From Bacteroidales bacterium KA00344 (GTDB lineage: Bacteria > Bacteroidota > Bacteroidia > Bacteroidales > Bacteroidaceae), in NCBI GenBank assembly GCA_001552765.1, contig KQ959400.1, positions 50,124 through 106,053 of the forward strand: DNA of 55,930 nt, read 5' to 3'. Of the stretch, positions 8,872-15,513 are shown in pieces. The notes under the pieces were generated by a model that ran no database searches, was not told the DNA's origin, and worked only from the letters and a program-made list of their open reading frames with translations. Each line of letters opens with the position of its first letter. The stretch's first letter is position 1. Position numbers and translations under genes: made by a program.

Positions 8872-9855
8872 ATGAACATTCTCAGATTTATCAAGAACTG
8901 GACATTGCCGGTAGCCATGACAACGGGTGTCGTGGTCTACCTGCTGTTCCATTTCGTGTCTATTCTGCAACCCATAGGACGTTGGTATGCGCCCTATAAC
9001 GACAATGTGCTGCCCGACTTTATGTTTCTGATATTGTTTGTCACCTTTTGCAAAGTGGACTACAAACGGCTGTTGCCGGTGAAATGGCACTTCTGGATAG
9101 GTTTTCAGCAGGTCGTTTTCGTGTTGGCACTGGTCGGATTGATACTGGGTTTCAACATTACAGGCAATGGACTGATTATGCTCGAAGCCATCTTGGTGTG
9201 CATCATCGGACCGACAGCCTCTGCCGCTGCGGTGGTGACGGCCAAGCTGGGCGGCAGCTTGGAGGAGATGACCACTTATACTTTTATATCCAATTTAATC
9301 TCCGCCCTGCTCATACCCTTATGTTTCCCACTCCTCCCACAGACCGCAACTGCTGCTGCCGACATTGATTTTTTGCCTTTATTCTTTCAAATATTGTGGA
9401 AAGTGAGCATGGTGCTCCTGCTTCCTATGTTGTTGGCCTATGTTGTAAAGCACCGGATGCATAGGGTTTACCATTGGATTGTCAATATCAAAGACCTAAG
9501 CTATTATATGTGGGGATGCTCGCTCGTCGTGGTGACCGGCACCACAGCCATGAACATTCGCGAGGCATGGGAGCACACATCGGTGTTTTTTCTCGTATCT
9601 ATTGCCTTTATGGCTCTGATTCTCTGCATTGTCCAGTTTGCCACCGGCCGTTTCATCGGACATTATTTCGACAAGACCATTGAGGCTGGTCAGGGTCTTG
9701 GGCAAAAGAACACGGCCTTTTCCATCTGGGTGGCCACCGCTTTCCTCAATCCTCTTTCGTCCGTAGGTCCCGGTTGTTACATCCTCTGGCAGAACATCAT
9801 CAACTCTGTGGAAATATGGATATATCGCAGAAAGGGACTTGAACAATCCTCATGA
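8872..9855 (+). CDS. Multi-pass membrane transporter, BASS (bile acid:sodium symporter) superfamily-like
   Basis: The 327-residue protein is very hydrophobic with about eight to ten predicted membrane segments and no signal peptide. The segment IIGPTASAAAVVTAKLGGSLEEMTTYTFISNLISALLI... and the later TGTTAMNIREAW region resemble transporters of the bile acid:sodium symporter/auxin-carrier-like fold seen in many Bacteroidales. The substrate cannot be told from sequence. It starts 27 bp after rseP on the same strand and may be the last gene of that run; a hairpin terminator lies at 9929-9965. Confidence 0.6.
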   Translation: MNILRFIKNWTLPVAMTTGVVVYLLFHFVSILQPIGRWYAPYNDNVLPDFMFLILFVTFCKVDYKRLLPVKWHFWIGFQQVVFVLALVGLILGFNITGNGLIMLEAILVCIIGPTASAAAVVTAKLGGSLEEMTTYTFISNLISALLIPLCFPLLPQTATAAADIDFLPLFFQILWKVSMVLLLPMLLAYVVKHRMHRVYHWIVNIKDLSYYMWGCSLVVVTGTTAMNIREAWEHTSVFFLVSIAFMALILCIVQFATGRFIGHYFDKTIEAGQGLGQKNTAFSIWVATAFLNPLSSVGPGCYILWQNIINSVEIWIYRRKGLEQSS

Positions 9856-9928
9856 TTCTCTTTGCTCATTGTTTGATGTATCCTATACGTCCATCCCGTT
9901 TTTTCTCTTTCCGAACATGGATAAAACA

Positions 9929-9965
9929 AATAGCCATTCCCGTCTGACAGACAGAAATGGCTATT
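9929..9965. terminator. Hairpin terminator between converging transporter and fabI genes
   Basis: AATAGCCATT at 9929-9938 pairs perfectly with AATGGCTATT at 9956-9965. The loop holds a smaller TCTG/CAGA pair. Its place between converging genes suggests it serves both strands. Confidence 0.7.
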
Positions 9966-10038
9966 GCCTATTGTTTTTGTTCTCCCATCTTCCCTTTTGT
10001 TGAAGTGTAGGAGATGTTTCGTGTACGTTAGGATGGGG

Positions 10039-10896
10039 TTATCCGTAGATAACGTTCCCGTTCTCGTCCTTGTATTCGTCAAGTCCTTTCTCATAGGTGG
10101 CCATCGCGCGCAGGCTCATGCCCACGTTGGAGAAACCGCCATCGTGATAGAGGTTTTGCATCGTTACCTTGCGGGTGAGGTCTGAGAACATCACGATGCA
10201 ATAATCGGCACACTCTTCTGCACTGGCGTTGCCGAGCGGCGACATGCGGTTGGCAAAGTCGTAGAGCTTGTCCATGCCTTTCACGCCCTGTCCGGCAGTG
10301 GTCATCGTGGGCGACTGAGAGATGGTGTTGATGCGCACGTGGTGCTCGCGGCCATAGATGTAGCCGAAGCTGCGGGCAATGCTCTCCAGCAGCGCCTTGG
10401 CATCAGCCATGTCGTTGTAGCCGTAAAATGTGCGTTGGGCGGCCACGTAGGACAGAGCCACGATAGAGCCATATTCGCTGATGGCATTGAGCTTCTTGGC
10501 GCTCTGAATCATTTTGTGGAATGAAACGGCGGAGATATCAAGCGTGGTGTCGAGCATCTTGTAGTCCAGATCGTCGTAGGTGCGGTGCTTGCGCACGTTA
10601 GGCGACATACCGATGGCATGGAGTACGAAGTCGATTTTGCCTCCCAACACCTCCATGGAGCGACGAAATACATTTTCCAAATCTTCCACGCTGGTGGCAT
10701 CGGCCGGAATAACTTCGCAGTTGAGCTTCTCAGACAAAGCGGTCACCGTACCCATGCGAACGGCTACGGGTGTATTAGATAAGGTGATGGTTGCTCCTTC
10801 TTCAACGGCGCGTTCAGCTACTTTCCATGCGATGGATTTCTCATTGAGGGCACCAAAGATGATACCTCTTTTACCTTTTAATAAACTATTACTCAT
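10039..10896 (-). CDS. fabI: Enoyl-[acyl-carrier-protein] reductase (NADH) FabI
   Basis: FabI carries out the last reduction in each fatty-acid elongation cycle. The protein is 285 residues with the FabI N-terminus LLKGKRGIIFGALNEKSIAW (Rossmann fold). The active-site Tyr-x6-Lys lies in YNDMADAK, after LSYVAAQRTFYG, and the segment RINTISQSPTMTTAGQGV follows, as in FabI rather than FabK, FabL or FabV. It is monocistronic, with a -7 box 27 bp upstream of the ATG and a terminator downstream at 9929-9965. Confidence 0.95.
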   Translation of the reverse strand: MSNSLLKGKRGIIFGALNEKSIAWKVAERAVEEGATITLSNTPVAVRMGTVTALSEKLNCEVIPADATSVEDLENVFRRSMEVLGGKIDFVLHAIGMSPNVRKHRTYDDLDYKMLDTTLDISAVSFHKMIQSAKKLNAISEYGSIVALSYVAAQRTFYGYNDMADAKALLESIARSFGYIYGREHHVRINTISQSPTMTTAGQGVKGMDKLYDFANRMSPLGNASAEECADYCIVMFSDLTRKVTMQNLYHDGGFSNVGMSLRAMATYEKGLDEYKDENGNVIYG

Positions 10897-10922
10897 AATC
10901 TATCTTTTATTTTAAACTGTTG

Positions 10923-10930
10923 CAAAGTTA
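10923..10930 (-). promoter_or_regulatory. Promoter -7 box for fabI
   Basis: The minus strand reads TAACTTTG, a full match to TAnnTTTG. Nineteen bases upstream there is TTCG, a weak match to the -33 TTTG. The implied untranslated leader is about 20 nt. Confidence 0.6.
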
Positions 10931-11230
10931 CTACTTTTGTGGGAATTTGCGAACTATTATACCGTAAAAACACCCCGTGGTGGGATTGAGCATTGACAGA
11001 ATGCTGTTTTTCGAGTAAAGAGCGTAACCGATTATTGGACTGATTGCATCTGCGGTTTGTATTGAAAATCAAGAAGAAAAGACACCAAAGCAATAATTAC
11101 AACAAACAGTTTTTGACTTACGGGTGGTTTTTGTAGCATCCTGTTTGAGACAAAATCTTGTTGGGATGAAGATATCCAAAACACGTTGGACGGCCGATAA
11201 ATGAATATCATGTGCTATGCTTCCACTCCT

Positions 11231-11600
11231 CTATGTGTAAATTTAGATTACCATTTTTCGATGAATATTTTTGAAGCATCCAGCGCAAAAAGAGCTATGT
11301 TTCAGCCGTCATTTTCAGTTTGTGCGACAAGAAAAAGTCGCGGCCGTCGCGATTAGGCTTCTTCCGTGGTGCCGTTAGGGCGTTTAGGTCATGCGATTAG
11401 GCTCTATCCGCACTGCAGTTAAGGCCCTTTCGCCCTGCCGTTCGATATGCAATCTCGAAGGATCAAATAGGGGATATGAATGTGTACTTGCAGAAAGACT
11501 TGATAATCAACAGACTATGAATTCCTCAAATTTTGCGATTTTTCGGACGGGAACAAAGTTTTTTCAGAATACGCGAATTTTGAAGGGGTGTTTGTAAAGA
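11231..11600 (+). repeat. Dispersed intergenic repeat, copy 2
   Basis: The copy begins CTATGTGTAA and keeps the 5' block CCAGCGCAAAAAGAGCTATG, the array of ~22-nt units (about 11349-11457), the dyad TTGATAATCAA (11500-11510) and the 3' end GGGGTGTTTGTAAAGA. It lies between the divergent fabI and rplM genes, pointing to rplM. The decamer TTCGGACGGG at 11542-11551 inside the copy recurs just downstream at 11695-11704. The bases between fabI and this copy (10931-11230) show nothing else that I can identify. Confidence 0.9.
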
Positions 11601-11930
11601 AAAAACGTAACAATTATCTATAACTGCGAATGAAACGAATGGCACAATTTTTGGATGAATAGAGAAGCTGCGGACTGAAACAAATGACATAGGCTTCGGA
11701 CGGGAGAGAAACTACTTTTTGAACGGATAAAACGGAACAATCGGAATAGTAGGATTTCGAAGGAGTTGTAGAGGGAGATAGGGGGTAGTTTGATTGTGCG
11801 GATTGGTCAGAAAAGTCAGAAGTGTCTGAATTCTGATAGAGCCGATAGGCGAGAGAGGACGTTTTAAAAAGGATGTTAAAAATATAAAACTTAGTTAAAT
11901 ATATATAATTCGAGGTGTGTAAGCAGAATA

Positions 11931-11965
11931 TTGTTGGTGTGGTCTGATAAAAATGAGTAATTTTG
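11931..11965 (+). promoter_or_regulatory. Promoter for rplM-rpsI
   Basis: TAATTTTG at 11958-11965 matches the -7 consensus, and TTGTTGG at 11931-11937 lies at about the right distance for a -33 element. Transcription would begin near 11972, leaving a leader of about 200 nt. Confidence 0.55.
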
Positions 11966-11971
11966 CAGACC

Positions 11972-12169
11972 GATTGTTTTTGGGGCACGCTTAGAGCCCC
12001 ACGCACATTGTGTTAATAGTGATGCCTTTGGCCGGACATCATGGTTAGTGAATCAATGGTGCAGCAGAGCTAAAGCCATGGATGGTCTCTTTTAGACTGG
12101 AGGCGCCGTGAGGTCTCTGTTTAATAACAGTATTAAAAACGTTTTTTAGTAGTAAATTTAAAATTTAAA
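11972..12169 (+). promoter_or_regulatory. Structured 5' leader of rplM (candidate ribosomal-protein leader)
   Basis: The ~200 nt between the predicted start site and the rplM ATG hold a GC-rich hairpin, GGGGC/GCCCC with a 9-nt loop (11981-12000), and a second possible stem around AGACTGG...AGGTCT (12095-12118) containing GGCGCC. An AT-rich stretch precedes the ATG. L13 genes often have autoregulatory leaders, but the assignment here is inference. Confidence 0.4.
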
Positions 12170-12631
12170 ATGGACACTTTAAGTTACAAAACTATTTCCG
12201 CTAATAGGGAAACAGTAAATAAGGAGTGGGTTGTAGTTGATGCTACGGACCAGATAGTGGGTCGTCTCTGCTCCAAGGTTGCTAAGCTGATTCGCGGAAA
12301 GTACAAGCCAAACTTCACACCTCATGTAGACTGCGGTGACAATGTCATCATTATCAATGCCGAGAAGATTGTTTTCTCCGGCAAGAAGGAAACCGATAAG
12401 GTTTACACTCGTTACACTGGTTATCCTGGTGGACAGCGCTTCAACACGCCTGCAGAACTTCGTTCTCGCAAGGGTGGTGTAGAGAAGATTATCCGTCATG
12501 CTGTTAAGGGAATGTTGCCCAAGGGTCGTTTAGGACGCGCTTTACTCGACAACCTTTATGTATTTGAAGGCCCGGAGCATGATAAGACAGCTCAGAAGCC
12601 AAAGAATATCGATATTAACCAGTATAAATAA
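12170..12631 (+). CDS. rplM: 50S ribosomal protein L13
   Basis: L13 is an early-assembly protein of the large subunit. The 153-residue protein shows WVVVDATDQIVGRLCSKVAK, YTRYTGYPGG and the C-terminal AVKGMLPKGRLGRALLDNLYV, all typical of L13. It begins an rplM-rpsI pair with a 14-bp spacer containing AAGGAGA as a ribosome binding site for rpsI. The long leader upstream may carry autoregulation. Confidence 0.97.
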   Translation: MDTLSYKTISANRETVNKEWVVVDATDQIVGRLCSKVAKLIRGKYKPNFTPHVDCGDNVIIINAEKIVFSGKKETDKVYTRYTGYPGGQRFNTPAELRSRKGGVEKIIRHAVKGMLPKGRLGRALLDNLYVFEGPEHDKTAQKPKNIDINQYK

Positions 12632-12645
12632 TTTAAGGAGAAAAG

Positions 12646-13032
12646 ATGGAAGTTATTAACGCAATTGGTCGCCGCAAGAGTGCTGTAGCTCGTATTTACC
12701 TTACTGAGGGTACCGGCAAGATCACTATCAATAAGAAAGATATAAAGGACTTTTTCCCATCAGCTATCCTGCAGTACGTGGTTAAGCAGCCATTGGAACT
12801 TCTGGGAGTTGCTGAGAAGTATGATATCAAGGCAAACCTTGATGGCGGTGGCTTCACCGGCCAGAGCCAGGCTTTGCGTCTTGCCATTGCCCGTGCATTG
12901 GTGAAGATCAACGCTGAAGACAAGAAAACGCTGAAGAACGAAGGATTTCTCACACGCGACAGCCGTGCTGTTGAGCGCAAGAAGCCGGGTCAGCCCGGAG
13001 CTCGTCGTCGCTTCCAGTTCAGCAAGCGATAA
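12646..13032 (+). CDS. rpsI: 30S ribosomal protein S9
   Basis: S9 binds the head of the small subunit, with its C-terminal tail reaching the P-site tRNA. The protein is 128 residues, contains GRRKSAVARIYL near the N-terminus and ends RRRFQFSKR, the conserved basic tail. It is cotranscribed with rplM. Six bases after the TAA stop a heptad repeat tract begins (13038). Confidence 0.97.
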   Translation: MEVINAIGRRKSAVARIYLTEGTGKITINKKDIKDFFPSAILQYVVKQPLELLGVAEKYDIKANLDGGGFTGQSQALRLAIARALVKINAEDKKTLKNEGFLTRDSRAVERKKPGQPGARRRFQFSKR

Positions 13033-13037
13033 TTTTG

Positions 13038-13070
13038 TAATTCAAAATTCACAATTCACAATTCAAAATT
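13038..13070 (+). repeat. Heptad AATTCAN tract after rpsI
   Basis: The tract consists of consecutive seven-base units AATTCAA, AATTCAC, AATTCAC, AATTCAA. It begins six bases after the rpsI stop codon. A matching tract in inverted orientation lies at 13242-13275. Confidence 0.8.
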
Positions 13071-13163
13071 TGGCTGCGGATGCTATGTTCCTGTCAAATG
13101 TGCATTGTGGGTTGCAGGCTGCTTAATCTCATGATTGACCTGTAACATCGCGACAGCCAAATT
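13067..13163 (+). other. Long-range inverted repeat in the rpsI-rpsB spacer
   Basis: AATTTGGCTG at 13067-13076 is perfectly complementary to CAGCCAAATT at 13154-13163, enclosing 77 nt. With the flanking heptad tracts this could fold into an extended stem in the transcript. The function is unknown. Confidence 0.45.
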
Positions 13164-13241
13164 GTGAAAGACTGCAAAGACAGCTTAATTTCATAAGGTT
13201 TCTACCGTTGCATCGATATCGTGCAAATAACGGCGTGAGCC

Positions 13242-13275
13242 TAATTATGAATTATGAATTGTGAATTATGAATTA
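13242..13275 (-). repeat. Heptad repeat tract, inverted partner of 13038-13070
   Basis: The tract reads as repeated GAATTAT or GAATTGT units, the reverse complement of AATTCAN. Together with 13038-13070 it brackets about 170 bp of the rpsI-rpsB spacer. Confidence 0.8.
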
Positions 13276-13280
13276 CAAAA

Positions 13281-13302
13281 GCCGTTTAGTATCTAAACCG
13301 GC
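13281..13302 (+). promoter_or_regulatory. Hairpin in rpsB 5' leader
   Basis: GCCGTTTAG pairs with CTAAACCGGC, with one bulged base and a three-base loop, 80 nt upstream of the rpsB ATG. S2 genes can be autoregulated through their leaders, so this may be a regulatory element; that is inference. Confidence 0.4.
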
Positions 13303-13382
13303 GAGATTCCTGTGGACTACTCGTTGGCTGATTCTAAGAGAATTAAAAAAGAAAGTAAACAATTTTAAAAGAAAGAAAGACA

Positions 13383-14258
13383 ATGTCAAGAACAAATTTT
13401 GACCAGTTATTACAGGCAGGCTGTCACTTCGGCCACCTCAAGCGTAAGTGGAACCCCGCTATGGCTCCTTATATCTTCATGGAGCGTAACGGTATTCATA
13501 TCATCGATTTGAACAAGACAGTAGCCAAGATTGATGAGGCTGCTGAAGCTCTGAAGAATCTTGCCAAGAGTGGCAAGAAGATTCTGTTCGTCGCTACTAA
13601 AAAACAAACCAAGGATATCATTGCTGATAAGGCTGGATCGGTTAATATGCCATACGTTACGGAGCGTTGGGCAGGCGGTACGCTTACCAACTTCCCCACT
13701 ATCCGTAAGGCTGTTAAGAAAATGACGAACATCGACAAATTGATGGCCGACGGTACATTCTCAAACCTTTCAAAGCGTGAAATTCTGCAGATCAACCGTC
13801 AGCGTGCCAAACTGGAGAAAAACTTGGGTTCTATCGCCGACCTTACCCGTCTGCCGTCTGCACTGTTTGTTGTAGACGTGATGAAGGAACGCATTGCTGT
13901 TCATGAGGCCAAACGTCTGGGTATTCCTGTGTTCGGTATTGTAGATACCAATTCAGATCCACGCGACATCGACTTCATCATTCCGGCTAACGACGATGCA
14001 AAAGATTCTGTAGAAGTAATCTTGAGCGCCGTTTGTGCTGCTATTGCAGAGGGCTTGGAAGAGCGTAAGGCTGAGAAGGCTGACGAAAAGGCAGCTGCTG
14101 AACAGACAGAAGAGGCTGCCGAGGGCAAGCGTCGTTCTCGTCGTGCTCGCAAGGACGAGGCTCCTGTAGAGGAAGAAGTTGCTCCTGTAGAGGAGGAAGC
14201 AGCTCCTGTAGAGGAGGAAGCAGCTCCTGCCAAGGAAGACGCTCCCGCTGCTGAGTAA
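13383..14258 (+). CDS. rpsB: 30S ribosomal protein S2 with acidic C-terminal extension
   Basis: S2 joins the small subunit late and sits near the mRNA exit path. The core (about residues 1-230) contains CHFGHLKRKWNPAM, RWAGGTLTNFPTI and GIPVFGIVDTNSDP. The protein is 291 residues, longer than E. coli S2. The extra 60 or so residues are a low-complexity tail rich in Glu, Ala, Pro and Val, including three tandem APVEEE-type units. The gene precedes tsf, the usual order, with a strong hairpin between them. Confidence 0.96.
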   Translation: MSRTNFDQLLQAGCHFGHLKRKWNPAMAPYIFMERNGIHIIDLNKTVAKIDEAAEALKNLAKSGKKILFVATKKQTKDIIADKAGSVNMPYVTERWAGGTLTNFPTIRKAVKKMTNIDKLMADGTFSNLSKREILQINRQRAKLEKNLGSIADLTRLPSALFVVDVMKERIAVHEAKRLGIPVFGIVDTNSDPRDIDFIIPANDDAKDSVEVILSAVCAAIAEGLEERKAEKADEKAAAEQTEEAAEGKRRSRRARKDEAPVEEEVAPVEEEAAPVEEEAAPAKEDAPAAE

Positions 14259-14271
14259 TAACTATCCGTAG

Positions 14272-14327
14272 GGTCTTATAGGATGGAATAGGTGCTATTG
14301 TGACCCTATTGCTCTTCCTATAAGACC
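14272..14327 (+). terminator. Hairpin (attenuator or partial terminator) between rpsB and tsf
   Basis: GGTCTTATAGGA at 14272-14283 pairs perfectly with TCCTATAAGACC at 14316-14327. The 32-nt loop has its own partial pairing, and a short T-containing stretch follows. It could reduce read-through into tsf or act as a processing site. Confidence 0.6.
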
Positions 14328-14370
14328 TTATTCATTTATATTTAAAACATCATTAAAATATTAGATAAAT

Positions 14371-15369
14371 ATGGCTGTATCAATTGAAGATATAAAGAAA
14401 CTCCGCACAATGACCGGAGCTGGTATGAAAGACTGTAAGAATGCTCTCGCAGAGGCTAATGGTGACATCGATAAGGCCGTAGAGCTTGTGCGTGAACGCG
14501 GATTGGCTATTGCTGCTAAGCGTTCTGACCGCGAGGCTTCTAACGGTTGTGTGCTCGTAAAATACGAGAACGGCTTCGCTGCCATGATAGGCTTGAAGTG
14601 TGAGACCGACTTTGTTGCCAATGGTGCTGATTATGTTGCCTTGGCTCAGGAGATACTCGATGCTGCTGTAGCAGCCAAGGCCAAGACTCTGGACGAGGTA
14701 AATGCTTTGACGCTGAGTGATGGTCTTACTATTGCAGAGGCAGTAACTCGCCGTTCCGGTGTGGTAGGTGAGAAGATGGAACTCGACGGCTACAACGTGC
14801 TCGAAGGTGACAACATCTATACATACGACCACATGGGCAAACACACATTGTGTACGCTCGTACAGCTTTCTGCTGCCAACGAAGATGCTGGCCACAAGGT
14901 GGCTATGCAGGTTGCTGCAATGAAGCCGATAGCTCTTGACGAGGCTTCTGTATCACAGGAAGTGAAGGATGAGGAATACAAGGTTGCCGTATCCAAGACG
15001 AAGGAAGAACAGGTTGAACGTCAGGTTAATGTGGCTTTGAAGAAGGCCGGTATCAATGCTAATCTTGTTGATTCGGATGATCATATCGAATCTAATGTCA
15101 AGAAGGGCTGGTTGACACAGGAAGATGCCAACAAGGCTAAGGAAATTCGTGAGAAGGTGTCTGTTGAGGCAGCTGCAAACTTGAAGGAGCAGATGATTGA
15201 GAACATTGCCAAGGGACGTCTTGCCAAGTTCTTCAAGGATAACTGCCTCGTAGATCAGGAGTTCCAGTTCGCCGATGGTGACAAGATTTCCGTTGCAAAC
15301 TGGCTCGATCAGCAGGCTAAGGGCATGAAGGTAGTTGCCTACAAGCGCTTCGGTCTTTCTGCTGACTAA
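14371..15369 (+). CDS. tsf: Elongation factor Ts
   Basis: EF-Ts recharges EF-Tu by releasing GDP. The protein is 332 residues. The N-terminal UBA-like segment includes LRTMTGAGMKDCKNALAEANGD, followed by the core motif MIGLKCETDFVA. The length is larger than in E. coli, as is common in Bacteroidetes. It is followed by an intrinsic terminator at 15401-15437. Confidence 0.97.
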   Translation: MAVSIEDIKKLRTMTGAGMKDCKNALAEANGDIDKAVELVRERGLAIAAKRSDREASNGCVLVKYENGFAAMIGLKCETDFVANGADYVALAQEILDAAVAAKAKTLDEVNALTLSDGLTIAEAVTRRSGVVGEKMELDGYNVLEGDNIYTYDHMGKHTLCTLVQLSAANEDAGHKVAMQVAAMKPIALDEASVSQEVKDEEYKVAVSKTKEEQVERQVNVALKKAGINANLVDSDDHIESNVKKGWLTQEDANKAKEIREKVSVEAAANLKEQMIENIAKGRLAKFFKDNCLVDQEFQFADGDKISVANWLDQQAKGMKVVAYKRFGLSAD

Positions 15370-15400
15370 TCGCTCTTGAAATAATACATTATTATATAAG

Positions 15401-15437
15401 AAGTCATGGAAGAACATTCTCCCATGACTTTTTTGTT
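15401..15437 (+). terminator. Intrinsic terminator of tsf
   Basis: AAGTCATGG (15401-15409) pairs perfectly with CCATGACTT (15422-15430), followed by a long T-rich tract. Confidence 0.85.
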
Positions 15438-15477
15438 TTTTTGTAGCGATATAGCGTCGCGGGAGACTTGTTTTTTG

Positions 15478-15485
15478 TACCTTTG
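15478..15485 (+). promoter_or_regulatory. Promoter -7 box for subtilase gene
   Basis: TACCTTTG matches TAnnTTTG. Transcription would begin near 15491, which supports the ATG at 15514 rather than the further upstream starts of the same frame. No clear -33 element is seen. Confidence 0.5.
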
Positions 15486-15513
15486 TAAGATGCTATCCCA
15501 TACATTCCATTTC

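Noticed and set aside
11614..12006. 130-codon minus-strand ORF before rplM
   Set aside because: Composition is unlike coding sequence of neighbours (Ser, Tyr, Cys-rich), and it overlaps the predicted rplM promoter.
15406..15513. Upstream start for the subtilase
   Set aside because: It would begin inside the tsf terminator and before the predicted promoter, and would place 36 residues before an otherwise perfect signal peptide.
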